Shown piece after piece: positions 10,211 to 19,043 of a DNA stretch of 64,000 bases. Within the stretch, counting starts at the first letter, position 1. Every line of letters starts with the position of its first letter. The notes beneath the pieces were generated by a model. That model ran no database searches, was not told the DNA's origin, and was given only the letters and a program-made list of their open reading frames with translations. Source of the DNA: Alphaproteobacteria bacterium. Lineage in GTDB: Bacteria > Pseudomonadota > Alphaproteobacteria > Reyranellales > Reyranellaceae. A program made the position numbers and the translations under genes. The stretch covers positions 62,001-126,000 of the forward strand of contig VGCZ01000007.1 of NCBI GenBank assembly GCA_016869975.1, in the 5' to 3' direction.

Positions 10211-10740
10211 GCGCGGACAAGGCGCCGGTAGTAGCCGTTGGGCCGCGCGCCGTCGCGCATGTAGATCCAGAAGCCGGCGACGAGCATCAGCTCGCCGATG
10301 AAGGTGAGAAGCATCGGCACGAGTGACTGCAGCATGAACTCCGCGCCACCGCTGTACTGGCTGGCGATCCAGAACTGGCCGGCGACGCCGACCACCAGCC
10401 GCAGGGCGGTCCAGCCGATGAGTCCCCAGCAGGCGAAACCCGGCGCCGAGGACGAGCGCATGAGCGTCATGATCGAGAACACCAGGGCCCAGATCAGAAG
10501 GTAAAGTGTCGGAATCGCGTACAGCGCGGCCAGCCCGGCCGGTCCCCTGCCGGTGAGGAGGCTGCTGGCGAAGCCGCCGAACAGCAGCGACGCGGGCATG
10601 GTGAGCAGCGCTGCCAGCAGCAACAGGATGGCAATAACGCCCAACGCCGCGGCGCACACCATGATCAGCAGCAGTGAACCCTCGAGGCGCGCCTCTGGCC
10701 GGCTGACCAGTTCCTCGTCCGTCATGGGACGCCACGTCAT
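10207..10740 (-). CDS. Integral membrane protein of unknown function
   Basis: A 177-aa protein with four or five hydrophobic segments (about residues 20-45, 55-75, 80-100, 112-130 and 140-165) and a short basic tail (YYRRLVRA). The N-terminal TWRPMTDEELVSRPEARLEG is cytoplasmic-looking. I do not recognise the family. The ATG at 10740 follows a GGGAG site; a longer version from 10782 is possible but lacks one. It converges on the MORN gene with a three-base overlap of stop codons. Confidence 0.65.
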   Translation of the reverse strand: MTWRPMTDEELVSRPEARLEGSLLLIMVCAAALGVIAILLLLAALLTMPASLLFGGFASSLLTGRGPAGLAALYAIPTLYLLIWALVFSIMTLMRSSSAPGFACWGLIGWTALRLVVGVAGQFWIASQYSGGAEFMLQSLVPMLLTFIGELMLVAGFWIYMRDGARPNGYYRRLVRA

Positions 10741-10824
10741 CTCGATCTCCCATTCCTTGTTCCCGCAGAATAGCCGAGCCACGCTTCGTTGACAGGCCGG
10801 GGTCGCTGGCTATGGTGGCCGCCG

Positions 10825-11964
10825 ATGGATTTCACGCTCTCCGAAGACCAGGCAGCGTTCCAGAAAGTCGCCCGCGATTTCGCGCGCGATCGCATGCTGC
10901 CGCACGCCGCCGGCTGGGACCGCGACAAGACCTTCCCGGTCGACACGCTGCGCGAGGCGGCGTTGCTGGGCTTCGGCGGCATCTATGTGCGCGATGATGT
11001 CGGCGGCAGCGCGCTGACGCGCTTCGACGCGGCGTTGATCATGGAGGAGCTGTCGGCGGCGTGTCCGTCGACGGCGGCCTATATCTCCATCCACAACATG
11101 GCGGCGTGGATGATCGACGACTTCGGCGACGAGGGCCAACGCCGGCGCTTCCTGCCCAAGCTGTGCTCGATGGAGCATTTCGCCAGCTACTGCCTGACCG
11201 AGCCCGGCGCGGGCTCAGACGCCGCCGGCTTGCGGACGAGAGCGGTGCTCGATGGCGACCACTACGTGCTCAACGGCAGCAAGGCGTTCATATCGGGTGG
11301 TGGCCGTAGCGACATCTACGTCACCATGGTCCGCACCGGCGGCGATGGCGCCGGCGGCGTATCCTGCCTGGCGATCGAGAACGGCACGCCGGGGCTGAGC
11401 TTTGGCAAGCAGGAAGAGAAGCTGGGCTGGAACAGCCAACCGACTGCAGCAGTGATCTTCGAGAATTGTCGCGTGCCGGTCGCCAACCGCATCGGGCCAG
11501 AAGGTCACGGCTTTCGCATCGCCATGGCTGGCCTCGACGGTGGTCGTATCAACATCGGCGCCTGCTCTTTGGGCGGCGCGCGCGCTTGCCTGGAGACGGC
11601 CTCGCGCTACGTCGTCGAGCGCAAGCAGTTCGGCAAGCCGATCGCCGATTTCCAGGCCACGCAGTTCAAGCTCGCCGACATGGCGACCGAACTGGAGGCG
11701 GCGCGTCTACTGATCCATAAGGCCGCGTCGCTGCTCGACGCCAAGTCGCCTGAGGCGACGCAGGCCAGCGCCATGGCCAAGCGCTTCGCCACTGACGCCG
11801 GCTTCCGCATCGTCAACGAGGCGCTGCAGCTGCATGGCGGTTACGGCTACCTCAAGGACTTCCCGCTGGAGCGCTACCTGCGTGACCTGCGAGTGCACCA
11901 GATCCTCGAGGGTACTAACGAGATCATGCGCGTGGTGATCGCGCGAAGGCTGATGACCGGGTGA
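10825..11964 (+). CDS. Acyl-CoA dehydrogenase, probably isobutyryl-CoA dehydrogenase
   Basis: A 379-aa flavoenzyme of the ACAD family. Recognisable parts are [18 protein letters not shown], the [12 protein letters not shown] strand, [37 protein letters not shown] and the C-terminal [12 protein letters not shown], whose LEG glutamate is the catalytic base of the ACAD8/short-branched type. The context is decisive: the next two genes catalyse later steps of valine breakdown, so isobutyryl-CoA to methacrylyl-CoA is the likely reaction. Start at 10825 was chosen as MDFTLSEDQ matches the family. Confidence 0.9.
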   Translation: MDFTLSEDQAAFQKVARDFARDRMLPHAAGWDRDKTFPVDTLREAALLGFGGIYVRDDVGGSALTRFDAALIMEELSAACPSTAAYISIHNMAAWMIDDFGDEGQRRRFLPKLCSMEHFASYCLTEPGAGSDAAGLRTRAVLDGDHYVLNGSKAFISGGGRSDIYVTMVRTGGDGAGGVSCLAIENGTPGLSFGKQEEKLGWNSQPTAAVIFENCRVPVANRIGPEGHGFRIAMAGLDGGRINIGACSLGGARACLETASRYVVERKQFGKPIADFQATQFKLADMATELEAARLLIHKAASLLDAKSPEATQASAMAKRFATDAGFRIVNEALQLHGGYGYLKDFPLERYLRDLRVHQILEGTNEIMRVVIARRLMTG

Positions 11965-11967
11965 TCT

Positions 11968-12085
11968 CCCTCTCCCCGCGCGCGGGGAGAGGGTCGGGGT
12001 GAGGGGGAGTCGCAGGTTGTGCACGATCGTTGTGCCTCACCTGATGCAGCCCCTCACCCCAACCCTCTCCCCGCATGCGGGGAGC
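11968..12085. repeat. Pair of palindromic intergenic repeats
   Basis: The gap between the acyl-CoA dehydrogenase and hydrolase genes holds a perfect 13+13 palindrome at 11968-11993 (CCCTCTCCCCGCG and its complement) and a second copy near 12063-12085 (CCCTCTCCCCGCATGCGGGG). GGGGTGAGGGGG next to the first faces CCCCTCACCCC next to the second, so the whole stretch could fold as one larger structure. It is one of the dispersed repeats and may reduce or end readthrough into the next gene. Confidence 0.6.
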
Positions 12086-12111
12086 GGGAGGAAGACAGGG
12101 AGTGACTACAA

Positions 12112-13182
12112 GTGGCAGATGAAGCGGAAATTCTGTTCGAAGTGAAGGACGGTCTGGGCGTCATGACGCTCAACCGTCCCAGAGCGCTCAACGCGCTGTC
12201 GGTCGGCATGATCCGCGAGATGGAGCGCATGCTGCCGCGATGGGAAAATGATCCGGCGGTGAAGGCGGTGATCGTGCGCGGCGCCGGCGACAAGGCGTTC
12301 TGCGCCGGCGGCGATGTGGCTTTTCTGGCGCGCGAAGCGAAGGACAATCCGTCTGGAACCGGCCGGCGCGACTTTTTCCGCGAGGAGTACATCGTCAACC
12401 GCCGCATCTATCGCTTCGCCAAGCCCTGGATCTCGCTGATCGACGGCATCGACATGGGCGGCGGCGTCGGGCTGTCGGTGCACGGCACCTATTCGATCGC
12501 CACCGAGAAGTTCCTGTTCGCCATGCCGGAGACCGCCATCGCGCTGTTTCCCGATGTCGGCGGCGGCTACTTCCTCAATCGCCTGCCCGGCGCGCTCGGC
12601 GTCTTCCTGGCGCTGACGGGCTATCGCCTGCGCGCCGCCGACGCGCTGTGGGCCGGTATCGTGCAGGCCTATGTGCCAAGCGCGAAGCTGCCGCTGGTGG
12701 TCGAGGCGCTGGCCAAGGCCGACCTGTCGGGGTCGCCGCTGCCGCGGCGCATCGACGCCATTGTTGCGCCCTTCGCCGAGGAGCCGGGCGCGCCGACCCT
12801 GCCGGCGATGATGGCGGACATCGATCGCTGCTTCTCGGCCGACAGCGTCGAGGAGATCTTCGCCAAGCTCAAGGAGCGGGGCGGCGAGTGGGCAGGCAAG
12901 CAGCTTGCGGTGCTGCAGAAGATGTCGCCGCTGTCGCTGAAGATCACGCTCGAGCAGCTGGCGCGCTGCGCCAACCGCTCGTTCGAAGACGTGATGACCC
13001 TCGAGTACCGCATGTCTCAGGCCTGCATGAAGCCCGACCACGATTTCTTCGAGGGCGTGCGCGCGGTGCTAATCGACAAGGACCAGAAGCCGACCTGGAA
13101 CCCGCCGACGCTCGAAGGCGTGTCGCGCGCCATGGTCGAGGCACATTTCAAGCCGGTCGCCAACGACCTGACATTCGACTGA
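12112..13182 (+). CDS. 3-hydroxyisobutyryl-CoA hydrolase (enoyl-CoA hydratase family)
   Basis: A 356-aa crotonase-fold enzyme. The motifs GDKAFCAGGDVAFLAREA, SLIDGIDMGGGVGLSVHG and FAMPETAIALFPDVGGGYFL are those of HIBYL-CoA hydrolases, which release 3-hydroxyisobutyrate from its CoA ester in valine degradation; the length also fits this group better than true hydratases (about 260 aa). The start is a GTG at 12112 after AGGGAGTG-like sequence. It lies between the dehydrogenase that makes its precursor and the dehydrogenase that uses its product. Confidence 0.9.
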   Translation: MADEAEILFEVKDGLGVMTLNRPRALNALSVGMIREMERMLPRWENDPAVKAVIVRGAGDKAFCAGGDVAFLAREAKDNPSGTGRRDFFREEYIVNRRIYRFAKPWISLIDGIDMGGGVGLSVHGTYSIATEKFLFAMPETAIALFPDVGGGYFLNRLPGALGVFLALTGYRLRAADALWAGIVQAYVPSAKLPLVVEALAKADLSGSPLPRRIDAIVAPFAEEPGAPTLPAMMADIDRCFSADSVEEIFAKLKERGGEWAGKQLAVLQKMSPLSLKITLEQLARCANRSFEDVMTLEYRMSQACMKPDHDFFEGVRAVLIDKDQKPTWNPPTLEGVSRAMVEAHFKPVANDLTFD

Positions 13183-13196
13183 GGGAGACAACGACT

Positions 13197-14078
13197 ATGG
13201 CGAAGATCGCCTTCATCGGCCTGGGCAATATGGGCGGACCGATGGCCGCCAACCTGCTCAAGGCGCAGCATCAGGTCGCCGCTTTCGACCTTTCGGCCAA
13301 GGCTCTGGAGGCCGCCGTCGCCGCCGGCGCGTCGCGTGCCGCCGACGTCGCAGCAGCGGTGAAAGGCGCCGAAGTTGTTATCACCATGCTGCCGGCCGGC
13401 AAGCATGTGCGCGAGGTCTATGAAGGGGCCGTTCTGGGCGCGGCGGCCAAGGGCGCGTTGCTGATCGACTGCTCGACCATCGATGTCGAGAGCGCCCGCC
13501 ACGTCGCGGCGGCGGCGGCCAAGGCCGGGCTCGACATGGTCGACGCGCCGGTTTCCGGCGGTGTCGGTGGCGCGACGGCCGGCACCTTGACCTTCATGGT
13601 GGGCGGCCCCGACGCGGCTTTCGCGCGCGCCAAGCCGATTTTGGAGAAGATGGGCCGCAACATCGTGCATGCCGGCGCCAGCGGCAACGGCCAGGCGGCC
13701 AAGATCTGCAACAACATGATGCTCGGGATCACGATGATCGGCACCTGCGAGGCCTTCATGATGGCCAAGCGCCTGGGGCTCGACGCGCAGAAGCTGTTCG
13801 ACATCGCCTCGACCGCGTCCGGCCAGAGCTGGGCGCTCACCAGCTACTGCCCGGTGCCTGGCCCGGTGCCGACCTCGCCGGCCAATCGCGACTACGCCGC
13901 CGGCTTCACCGCGGCGATGATGCTCAAGGACCTGATGCTGGCGCAGGACGCGGCGCGCTCGGTCGGCGCGTCGACACCGATGGGCGCGGAGGCGGCGCAA
14001 CTGTTCAGCTTGTTCGTCGGTTCCGGGTCGGGTTCCGTCGATTTCTCCGGCATTATTCGAATGATCGACGGGCGCTGA
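13197..14078 (+). CDS. mmsB: 3-hydroxyisobutyrate dehydrogenase
   Basis: A 293-aa NAD-dependent beta-hydroxyacid dehydrogenase that oxidises 3-hydroxyisobutyrate to methylmalonate semialdehyde. It has the nucleotide-binding FIGLGNMGGPMAANLLKA, the substrate-binding DAPVSGGVGGATAGTLT, the catalytic lysine in GQAAKICNNMMLG and the C-terminal KDLMLAQDAA. The ATG at 13197 follows GAGGGAGA and lies 14 bp after the hydrolase stop, so the three valine genes form an operon. The open frame reaches upstream to 12648 but that is antisense-like overlap with the hydrolase gene. Confidence 0.95.
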   Translation: MAKIAFIGLGNMGGPMAANLLKAQHQVAAFDLSAKALEAAVAAGASRAADVAAAVKGAEVVITMLPAGKHVREVYEGAVLGAAAKGALLIDCSTIDVESARHVAAAAAKAGLDMVDAPVSGGVGGATAGTLTFMVGGPDAAFARAKPILEKMGRNIVHAGASGNGQAAKICNNMMLGITMIGTCEAFMMAKRLGLDAQKLFDIASTASGQSWALTSYCPVPGPVPTSPANRDYAAGFTAAMMLKDLMLAQDAARSVGASTPMGAEAAQLFSLFVGSGSGSVDFSGIIRMIDGR

Positions 14079-14096
14079 ACCCGCTACATTTTTTCG

Positions 14097-14126
14097 GGGC
14101 GCCTGTTCCCAAGGGAACAGGCGCCC
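14097..14126. repeat. Perfect 14-bp inverted repeat after mmsB
   Basis: GGGCGCCTGTTCCC and its exact complement are separated by AA. A T-run (14089-14094) lies on the upstream side instead of the downstream side, so it is not a canonical terminator for mmsB. A strong hairpin or an operator for the next gene are both possible. Confidence 0.6.
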
Positions 14127-14193
14127 GCTGAGGTCGGATTCATAGTGCCTCCTTGAGACGAGGCCGCCGACCGGCGGCACGGGGGAGGCAACG

Positions 14194-15408
14194 GTGATTA
14201 ATCAGGCCGACAACAAGATTCTCGAGAAGTGGCTGGGCTGGCATCGCAAGTCGGGAACCGTTTTCACACCATCCTATGACGGCCGAGGCGCCGGTTTCGC
14301 GCCTGCGTTCGGCGCCTTCAACAACGCGACATTCGATGTCGGCCAGACGTGGAAAACCAGCCTCGGCACCAAGCGCGTCATCCTGGGAATTGTCGGCGAC
14401 ACCTTCCTGTTCGAGAGCGGCGGCAAGATATACGAGCAGGATCGCAGCGGGTTCCAGAACGACACCAGCAAGATCGACCAGATCGCGATCAACACCGCCG
14501 GGATCGGCTGGGCGATGGAAGTCATGGTGACGTCCGCGATCATCGTCATGATCTGCGCGCCGGCGGTCCTCGCGTCGCTGCCGGCGGCGTCGATCGCGCA
14601 AGGCACGTTGACGGTCACGACCAGCCACTCGTTCAGTTGGTGGGTTGTGACGGCCGTGCCGGCGATCCAGAAGTCGATCCCGATCATCCAGGCGGCCTTG
14701 CGTGCGCGGGCGCTGATGATCAAGACGACGCCCACGCTCTACGACGCGCTGATCAACCGCGCCATCTTCGACGGCATCAAGACGATTCCCGCCAGCGTCA
14801 AGACGGAGGTGACCAACGCCATCACGCACGCCGACAAGGGCTGGCTGGAGATCGCCGGCCTGCCCAAGATCCCCGAGATCAAGGACGGCATGACGTGGGA
14901 CGAATACATCTCGACGACGAAGGACTGCGTCGATACCGCCAAGGACTATTACGAGATCGCTTCGGCAATCTATAGCACCTGGACGTCGGGCGGCACGTTC
15001 AACCTGCTCAAGCTGGCGGGCAAGAAGTTCCTCGAAGGCCTGCTGGCGCCGCTCAAGGAATGGCAGGACACGCTGAAGGACTCCGGCAAGAGTGGCGCCC
15101 AGAACGCGATGAGCACCGCCGGTACCAACGCGCTGAAGCTGGGTGGTTCGTTTTCGCCGATGAGTCCTAGGGAGGTCGTTGACGCCTTCAAGGCGGCGGG
15201 CTTCGAGATCAGCGGCTTCACCGCGGAGAAAATCGCCGGCGAGCTGAAGGATCCCAAGGCGGCGGCGGCGGTGTGTGCCGCCCTGACGCTGCTCATGCAG
15301 GCGGCGGAGATCGACATGGGCGATATCTCGGTCAAGCCCAAACCCGGTGCCTGGGTGCGCGTTCGGTATGTCGAGCCTCCGAAGAAGCCGGCGCGGAAGG
15401 CGCGGTAG
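14194..15408 (+). CDS. Orphan 404-aa protein with hydrophobic segments
   Basis: I do not recognise this protein. It begins with a soluble part (INQADNKILEKWLGWHRKSG), has a hydrophobic stretch at about residues 107-135 and another at 148-168, a helical middle region rich in Lys and Ala, and a C-terminal part with a helix-type segment MSPREVVDAFKAAGFEISGF followed by a basic tail (PPKKPARKAR). No signal peptide is seen. The GTG start at 14194 has a good GGGGAGG site. It stands alone between the mmsB and GST genes, behind a perfect inverted repeat. A membrane-inserting or envelope-associated protein is possible; nothing stronger can be said. Confidence 0.7.
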   Translation: MINQADNKILEKWLGWHRKSGTVFTPSYDGRGAGFAPAFGAFNNATFDVGQTWKTSLGTKRVILGIVGDTFLFESGGKIYEQDRSGFQNDTSKIDQIAINTAGIGWAMEVMVTSAIIVMICAPAVLASLPAASIAQGTLTVTTSHSFSWWVVTAVPAIQKSIPIIQAALRARALMIKTTPTLYDALINRAIFDGIKTIPASVKTEVTNAITHADKGWLEIAGLPKIPEIKDGMTWDEYISTTKDCVDTAKDYYEIASAIYSTWTSGGTFNLLKLAGKKFLEGLLAPLKEWQDTLKDSGKSGAQNAMSTAGTNALKLGGSFSPMSPREVVDAFKAAGFEISGFTAEKIAGELKDPKAAAAVCAALTLLMQAAEIDMGDISVKPKPGAWVRVRYVEPPKKPARKAR

Positions 15409-15462
15409 CGGCGACATTGCCGCGTCTCTAGGATGCGGCGCCAAAGGCTACCGGAGCTGACC

Positions 15463-16167
15463 ATGGCGACAATCACCCTCTACGATCTCGACGTCACCGG
15501 CGGCCGGCGGCCCAGCCCGTACTGCTGGCGCGCCAAGTTCGCGTTGGCGCACAAGCGGCTGGCCTGGGACGAGGTGCCGGTCGGCTTCACCGAGAAGGAC
15601 AAGATCGCCTTCGCCGGCTCGCGCACCGTGCCCGTGCTGGTCGATCACGGCCATGGCGCCAAGGTGGTGAAGGACAGCTGGGACATCGCTGAGCATCTCG
15701 ACGAGAGCTACACGGACGGCCCCGCGCTGCTCGGCGGCGAGCGCGGCAAGGCGTTCGCGCGTTTCGTCGCCGCCTGGACCAACGTCACTCTGCACGGCGC
15801 GCTATTCCCGCTGGTGGTCGCCGACATCCACGCCGCGGCGCATCCCGCCGACCAAGCGTATTTCCGCGAGAGCCGCGAGAAGCGGCTGGGTACGACTCTG
15901 GAGGCCGCGCAGTCTGCCGCGCGCGAGCAGCGGATCCCGGCTTTGCGCGAGACCCTGGAGCCGCTGCGCCAGCAATTGCGCGGGCAACCTTACATCTCCG
16001 GCGCCGCGCCGGCCTATCCCGACTACACGGTGATGGGCGCCTTCATGTGGGCGCGCACGGTTTGCGCGCTGCCGCTGCTGGCCAACGACGACCCGCTGCA
16101 CGATTGGATCGGCCGCATGCTCGATCTTTTCGACGGCATGGCCCGCGCGCACAAGGCGGCCGGCTGA
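15463..16167 (+). CDS. Glutathione S-transferase family protein
   Basis: A 234-aa protein with an N-terminal thioredoxin-like GST domain (ITLYDLDVTGGRRPSPYCWR, then SRTVPVLVDHG and DSWDIAEHLDE) and an all-helical C-terminal domain ending in SGAAPAYPDYTVMGAFMWAR. The S/C-x-Y-C active-site region and glutathione-binding DSW motif are present. It is of the Ure2p/beta-etherase-like type, but the substrate is unknown. Start 15463 follows CCGGAG and gives the canonical N-terminus. Confidence 0.88.
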   Translation: MATITLYDLDVTGGRRPSPYCWRAKFALAHKRLAWDEVPVGFTEKDKIAFAGSRTVPVLVDHGHGAKVVKDSWDIAEHLDESYTDGPALLGGERGKAFARFVAAWTNVTLHGALFPLVVADIHAAAHPADQAYFRESREKRLGTTLEAAQSAAREQRIPALRETLEPLRQQLRGQPYISGAAPAYPDYTVMGAFMWARTVCALPLLANDDPLHDWIGRMLDLFDGMARAHKAAG

Positions 16168-16314
16168 ATAACTCCAGCCTGCCTGAGTCATTGCGGATGG
16201 CGCGATAGTGGCGCATGGGTGGCGCGGTGGCGTCGCCCCATGGCGACGGCGCGCCGCATGTCGACGACCGGGCATCCCCTCGGAGGTCGGAACCGCAAGG
16301 GCAGGAGCCCTACC

Positions 16315-16506
16315 ATGTCATCCGAATGGATAAAGTGCACGGCACCGAACGGAATGGCGATCTTCGTCAACATGGCTAACGTGGCCTACATTCGCGTGGT
16401 CGAGTCGGAAACCCGCATCGTGTTCCCGGGCGCGGCGGACGACTATCTTCGTGTCGCCGAATCGCCGGAGGACATCCTCGCGCTGCGCGCCGCGGCGCAG
16501 GCCTGA
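16315..16506 (+). CDS. Small conserved-looking protein (63 aa)
   Basis: A 63-aa product starting MSSEWIKCTAPNGMAIFVNM. The order of an N-terminal strand, FVNMANVAYIRV and a TRIVFPGA strand resembles the small FlbD-like or ligand-free beta proteins, but the match is too loose to name. A CAGGAG site eight bases before the ATG supports translation. It is convergent with chrA. The 147 bases upstream (16168-16314) show no other gene. Confidence 0.55.
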   Translation: MSSEWIKCTAPNGMAIFVNMANVAYIRVVESETRIVFPGAADDYLRVAESPEDILALRAAAQA

Positions 16507-16526
16507 AACGCCAGCCTCGGCGGCGA

Positions 16527-17930
16527 TCAGAGCGCGCCGCGCAGGAAGTACCAGGCGATGCCAGCGGCGCTGCTCACCAGCAGCACCGCGATCATGCCGG
16601 CCTTGAAGCGAAACACGGCGATCGCAGCGGCGGCGGCGAGCACCAGCGACGGCCAATCCACCGATGATAGCACCGGTGCCTGCAGCGACATGCCGAGCCA
16701 GGCGAAGGGCGTGTGCTTGGTGAACAGCACCTGCAACGCGAACCAGATCGCCAGGTTCAGGATCACGCCCACCACCGCCGCGGTGATCGTGCCCAATGCC
16801 GCCGACAATGCCTTGTTGCCGCGCAGCGCCTCGACAAAGGGTGCACCGAAGAAGATCCACAGGAAGCAGGGCGCGAAGGTCACCCAGGTGGTCAGCAGGC
16901 CGCCCAGGGTCGCGGCGAGCAGGGGATTGAGGCCGCCGGGGGCGCGGTGCGCGGCGAGGAAGCCGACGAACTGCGTCACCATGATCAGCGGGCCGGGCGT
17001 GGTCTCGGCCATGCCCAGGCCGTCGAGCATCTCGCCCGCCGTCACCCAGTTGTAGTGCTCGACCGCCTGCTGCGCGACATAGGCCAGCACGGCATAGGCG
17101 CCGCCGAAGGTCACGACCGCCATCTTGCTGAAGAAGACGGCGATGTTGCTGAACACGTTGTCCGGTCCCAGCGTCGGCAGCAGCGCGGCCACCGGCGCCA
17201 GCCACAACAGCAGGAACACGGCGCTGATGGTCAGCGACCAGCGCAGGTTGGGCCGCGCATGCGCGGGCGTTTCCTCGCCCAGCAGCGAGTCGCGGTCGGC
17301 GACCTGCTTGTCGCCGACCTTGCCGTGCCCGCCGCCGGCGAGGAACGCCGGCATTCCCATGCGGCCGCCGACATAGCCGATCACGCCAGCGACGATGATG
17401 ATCAGCGGGAAGGGCACATCGTAGAAAAAGATCGCGATGAAGGCCGCCGCGGCGATGGCCACCATCACCTGGTTCTTCAGCGCGCGCTTGCCGACGCGCA
17501 CCACGGCCTCGATGACGATCGCCAGCACTGCCGCTTTCAGGCCGAAGAACAGACCTTGCACGACTCCAACCTTGCCGAAGATCACGTAGATCCAGCTCAG
17601 CGCCATGATCGCCAGCAGGCCGGGCAGCACGAAGAGCAGGCCAGCGGTCAGCCCGCCCTTGGTCTTGTGCATCAGCCAGCCGATGTAAGTCGCGAGCTGC
17701 TGCGCCTCGGGGCCGGGCAGCAAGGTGCAGTAGTTAAGCGCCTGCAAGAAGCGAGTCTCGCCGATCCACCGCTTTTCCTCGACGATGATGCGATGCATGA
17801 CGGCGATCTGGCCGGCCGGTCCGCCGAAGCTCAACGCCGCGACGCGCAGCCAGACCTTCACGGCCTCGCCGTACGGGACGCCGTGGCCCGCGGAGTCCAC
17901 CGGACGCGCCGGCAGTGTCTGGTCGGTCAT
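16527..17930 (-). CDS. chrA: Chromate transporter ChrA
   Basis: A 467-aa long-chain CHR-family membrane protein with two homologous halves of about six segments each. The first half has FGGPAGQIAVMHRIIVEEKR, LLPGPEAQQLATYIGW and the second FGGAYAVLAYVAQQAVEHY with TTPGPLIMVTQFVGFLA. These GGP/GG and PGP motifs define ChrA, which expels chromate using the proton gradient. Its ATG overlaps the chrB stop by four bases, giving a chrBA operon. A 20-bp gap separates it from the small convergent gene. Confidence 0.95.
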   Translation of the reverse strand: MTDQTLPARPVDSAGHGVPYGEAVKVWLRVAALSFGGPAGQIAVMHRIIVEEKRWIGETRFLQALNYCTLLPGPEAQQLATYIGWLMHKTKGGLTAGLLFVLPGLLAIMALSWIYVIFGKVGVVQGLFFGLKAAVLAIVIEAVVRVGKRALKNQVMVAIAAAAFIAIFFYDVPFPLIIIVAGVIGYVGGRMGMPAFLAGGGHGKVGDKQVADRDSLLGEETPAHARPNLRWSLTISAVFLLLWLAPVAALLPTLGPDNVFSNIAVFFSKMAVVTFGGAYAVLAYVAQQAVEHYNWVTAGEMLDGLGMAETTPGPLIMVTQFVGFLAAHRAPGGLNPLLAATLGGLLTTWVTFAPCFLWIFFGAPFVEALRGNKALSAALGTITAAVVGVILNLAIWFALQVLFTKHTPFAWLGMSLQAPVLSSVDWPSLVLAAAAAIAVFRFKAGMIAVLLVSSAAGIAWYFLRGAL

Positions 17931-18928
17931 TTGCCGCTCCGCTTTCCCCGGAAGGACTCATAGAGATCGTCGAGCACTGCGCCGCCACGCGCCAGGCGGC
18001 GCTCGTCGTCCTTCTGCGAGTCGGCGATGCCGGCGATCAGGGTGCGGATGCCGGCGGTTTCCTCTCGGCCGTACTTGCCGTCCTTCAGGTCGATGTCGTG
18101 GACGATCTGGGCGATCGCGGTCAGCGCTGGATCCTCCGCGCTGCTTAGCGCCTTCAGCTCGCCGACCAGCACCTCGAAGGTGCAGCGATCGCCGCGATGG
18201 GTGAACTCGCCTTCGAACATGTCGAAGCGCAGCTCGCCTGGCCGCGGCGTGTAGCCGGTGCCGGCCACGAACTTGAAGTGCGCGCCCTCGTCGATGAAGC
18301 GGCGGATCAGCCAGGCGGAGGCGATGCGATCGATCTGCACGCCCTTGCGCGTGACCCACACGCGTCCCTTCAGCTTGCCGGTCGTACCGGCATCCGACGG
18401 TGCGTCGCGCATGGCCGTGTCCTCCTGCTGCGGTTCGGATTCGAGGCCGGAAACCAGCCCCTTGGTCGGCTCGCGGCCATCGGCGCCGAAGAAGTCGATC
18501 GCCACCACCTCATCGAGCCGGCGGCGCAGGCGCGCGACCTGCGCGGCGAAGTCGGCATGGGCCTCGGCCGTATCGAGACTGGCGCGGCGAGCGGCCAGAT
18601 CGCGCGCGCTCGCCGAGATCTCGGCATAGTCCTCATCGCGCGCCGCGTCGAACAGCGCCTGTACCTCTCTATCATCGAGGCCGTCGATCAGGGTCGCTTC
18701 GCACGTGAAGGCCTCGCCGCCGAGCTCGACGATCTCGCGGACCAGCCAGGCGAAGTCCTCGCGGGTCTCGGCGTTGCAGGGCAGGGCGTAGACCGCGTTC
18801 TTCACTGTGACGGCGCCCAAGCCCTTGAGGCGGCGCCAGATCTTCACCCGGGCATAGGCCGGCTTGGCAGGCAACTGGTGGATCAGCAGCAGCCAGGGCG
18901 GGGAGTCTGCGGTCTGCGACGTGCTCAC
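17927..18928 (-). CDS. chrB: Chromate resistance protein ChrB
   Basis: A 333-aa protein with the two ChrB parts: an N-terminal winged-helix-like domain (WLLLIHQLPAKPAYARVKIW, AVTVKNAVYALPC) and a C-terminal domain (GRVWVTRKGVQIDRIASAWL, IRRFIDEGAHF, FDMFEGEFTHRGDRCTFE). In studied chr loci ChrB senses chromate and regulates the operon. The GTG at 18928 is the start used here. It is translated just ahead of chrA and divergent from the SOD-fusion gene, so it likely acts on the 115-bp intergenic region. Confidence 0.92.
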   Translation of the reverse strand: MSTSQTADSPPWLLLIHQLPAKPAYARVKIWRRLKGLGAVTVKNAVYALPCNAETREDFAWLVREIVELGGEAFTCEATLIDGLDDREVQALFDAARDEDYAEISASARDLAARRASLDTAEAHADFAAQVARLRRRLDEVVAIDFFGADGREPTKGLVSGLESEPQQEDTAMRDAPSDAGTTGKLKGRVWVTRKGVQIDRIASAWLIRRFIDEGAHFKFVAGTGYTPRPGELRFDMFEGEFTHRGDRCTFEVLVGELKALSSAEDPALTAIAQIVHDIDLKDGKYGREETAGIRTLIAGIADSQKDDERRLARGGAVLDDLYESFRGKRSGK

Positions 18929-19043
18929 GGTGCATCCGTATCATGTGGATAAGATTCTATGCAACACTTATATCTTTTTCCTTGCGCTCCTCGGTGGTGA
19001 GGGTATCGTGGTGATGAAACGAGTGTATCAGGAGCACCGATCC
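18929..19043. promoter_or_regulatory. Divergent promoter region of the chromate locus
   Basis: The 115 bases between chrB and the SOD-fusion gene are clearly more AT-rich than their surroundings (ATGCAACACTTATATC). Rightward, TTGCGC at 18982 and TATCGT at 19004 are 16 bases apart and could be weak -35/-10 boxes. Leftward, TTGCAT lies in the same stretch. I infer that ChrB acts here; I see no clean operator palindrome. Confidence 0.4.

Noticed and set aside
12648-13196. N-terminal extension of mmsB
   Set aside because: The frame is open but overlaps the hydrolase gene in another frame, and the family start and ribosome site are at 13197.
14097-14126. Rho-independent terminator for mmsB
   Set aside because: The stem is strong, but the T-run lies on the wrong side, so I list it only as an inverted repeat.
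14140-15444. 434-aa open frame antisense to the 404-aa orphan
   Set aside because: Considered because the sense gene is an orphan, but it is Arg-rich and lacks a ribosome site, whereas the sense gene has GGGGAGG and realistic segments.
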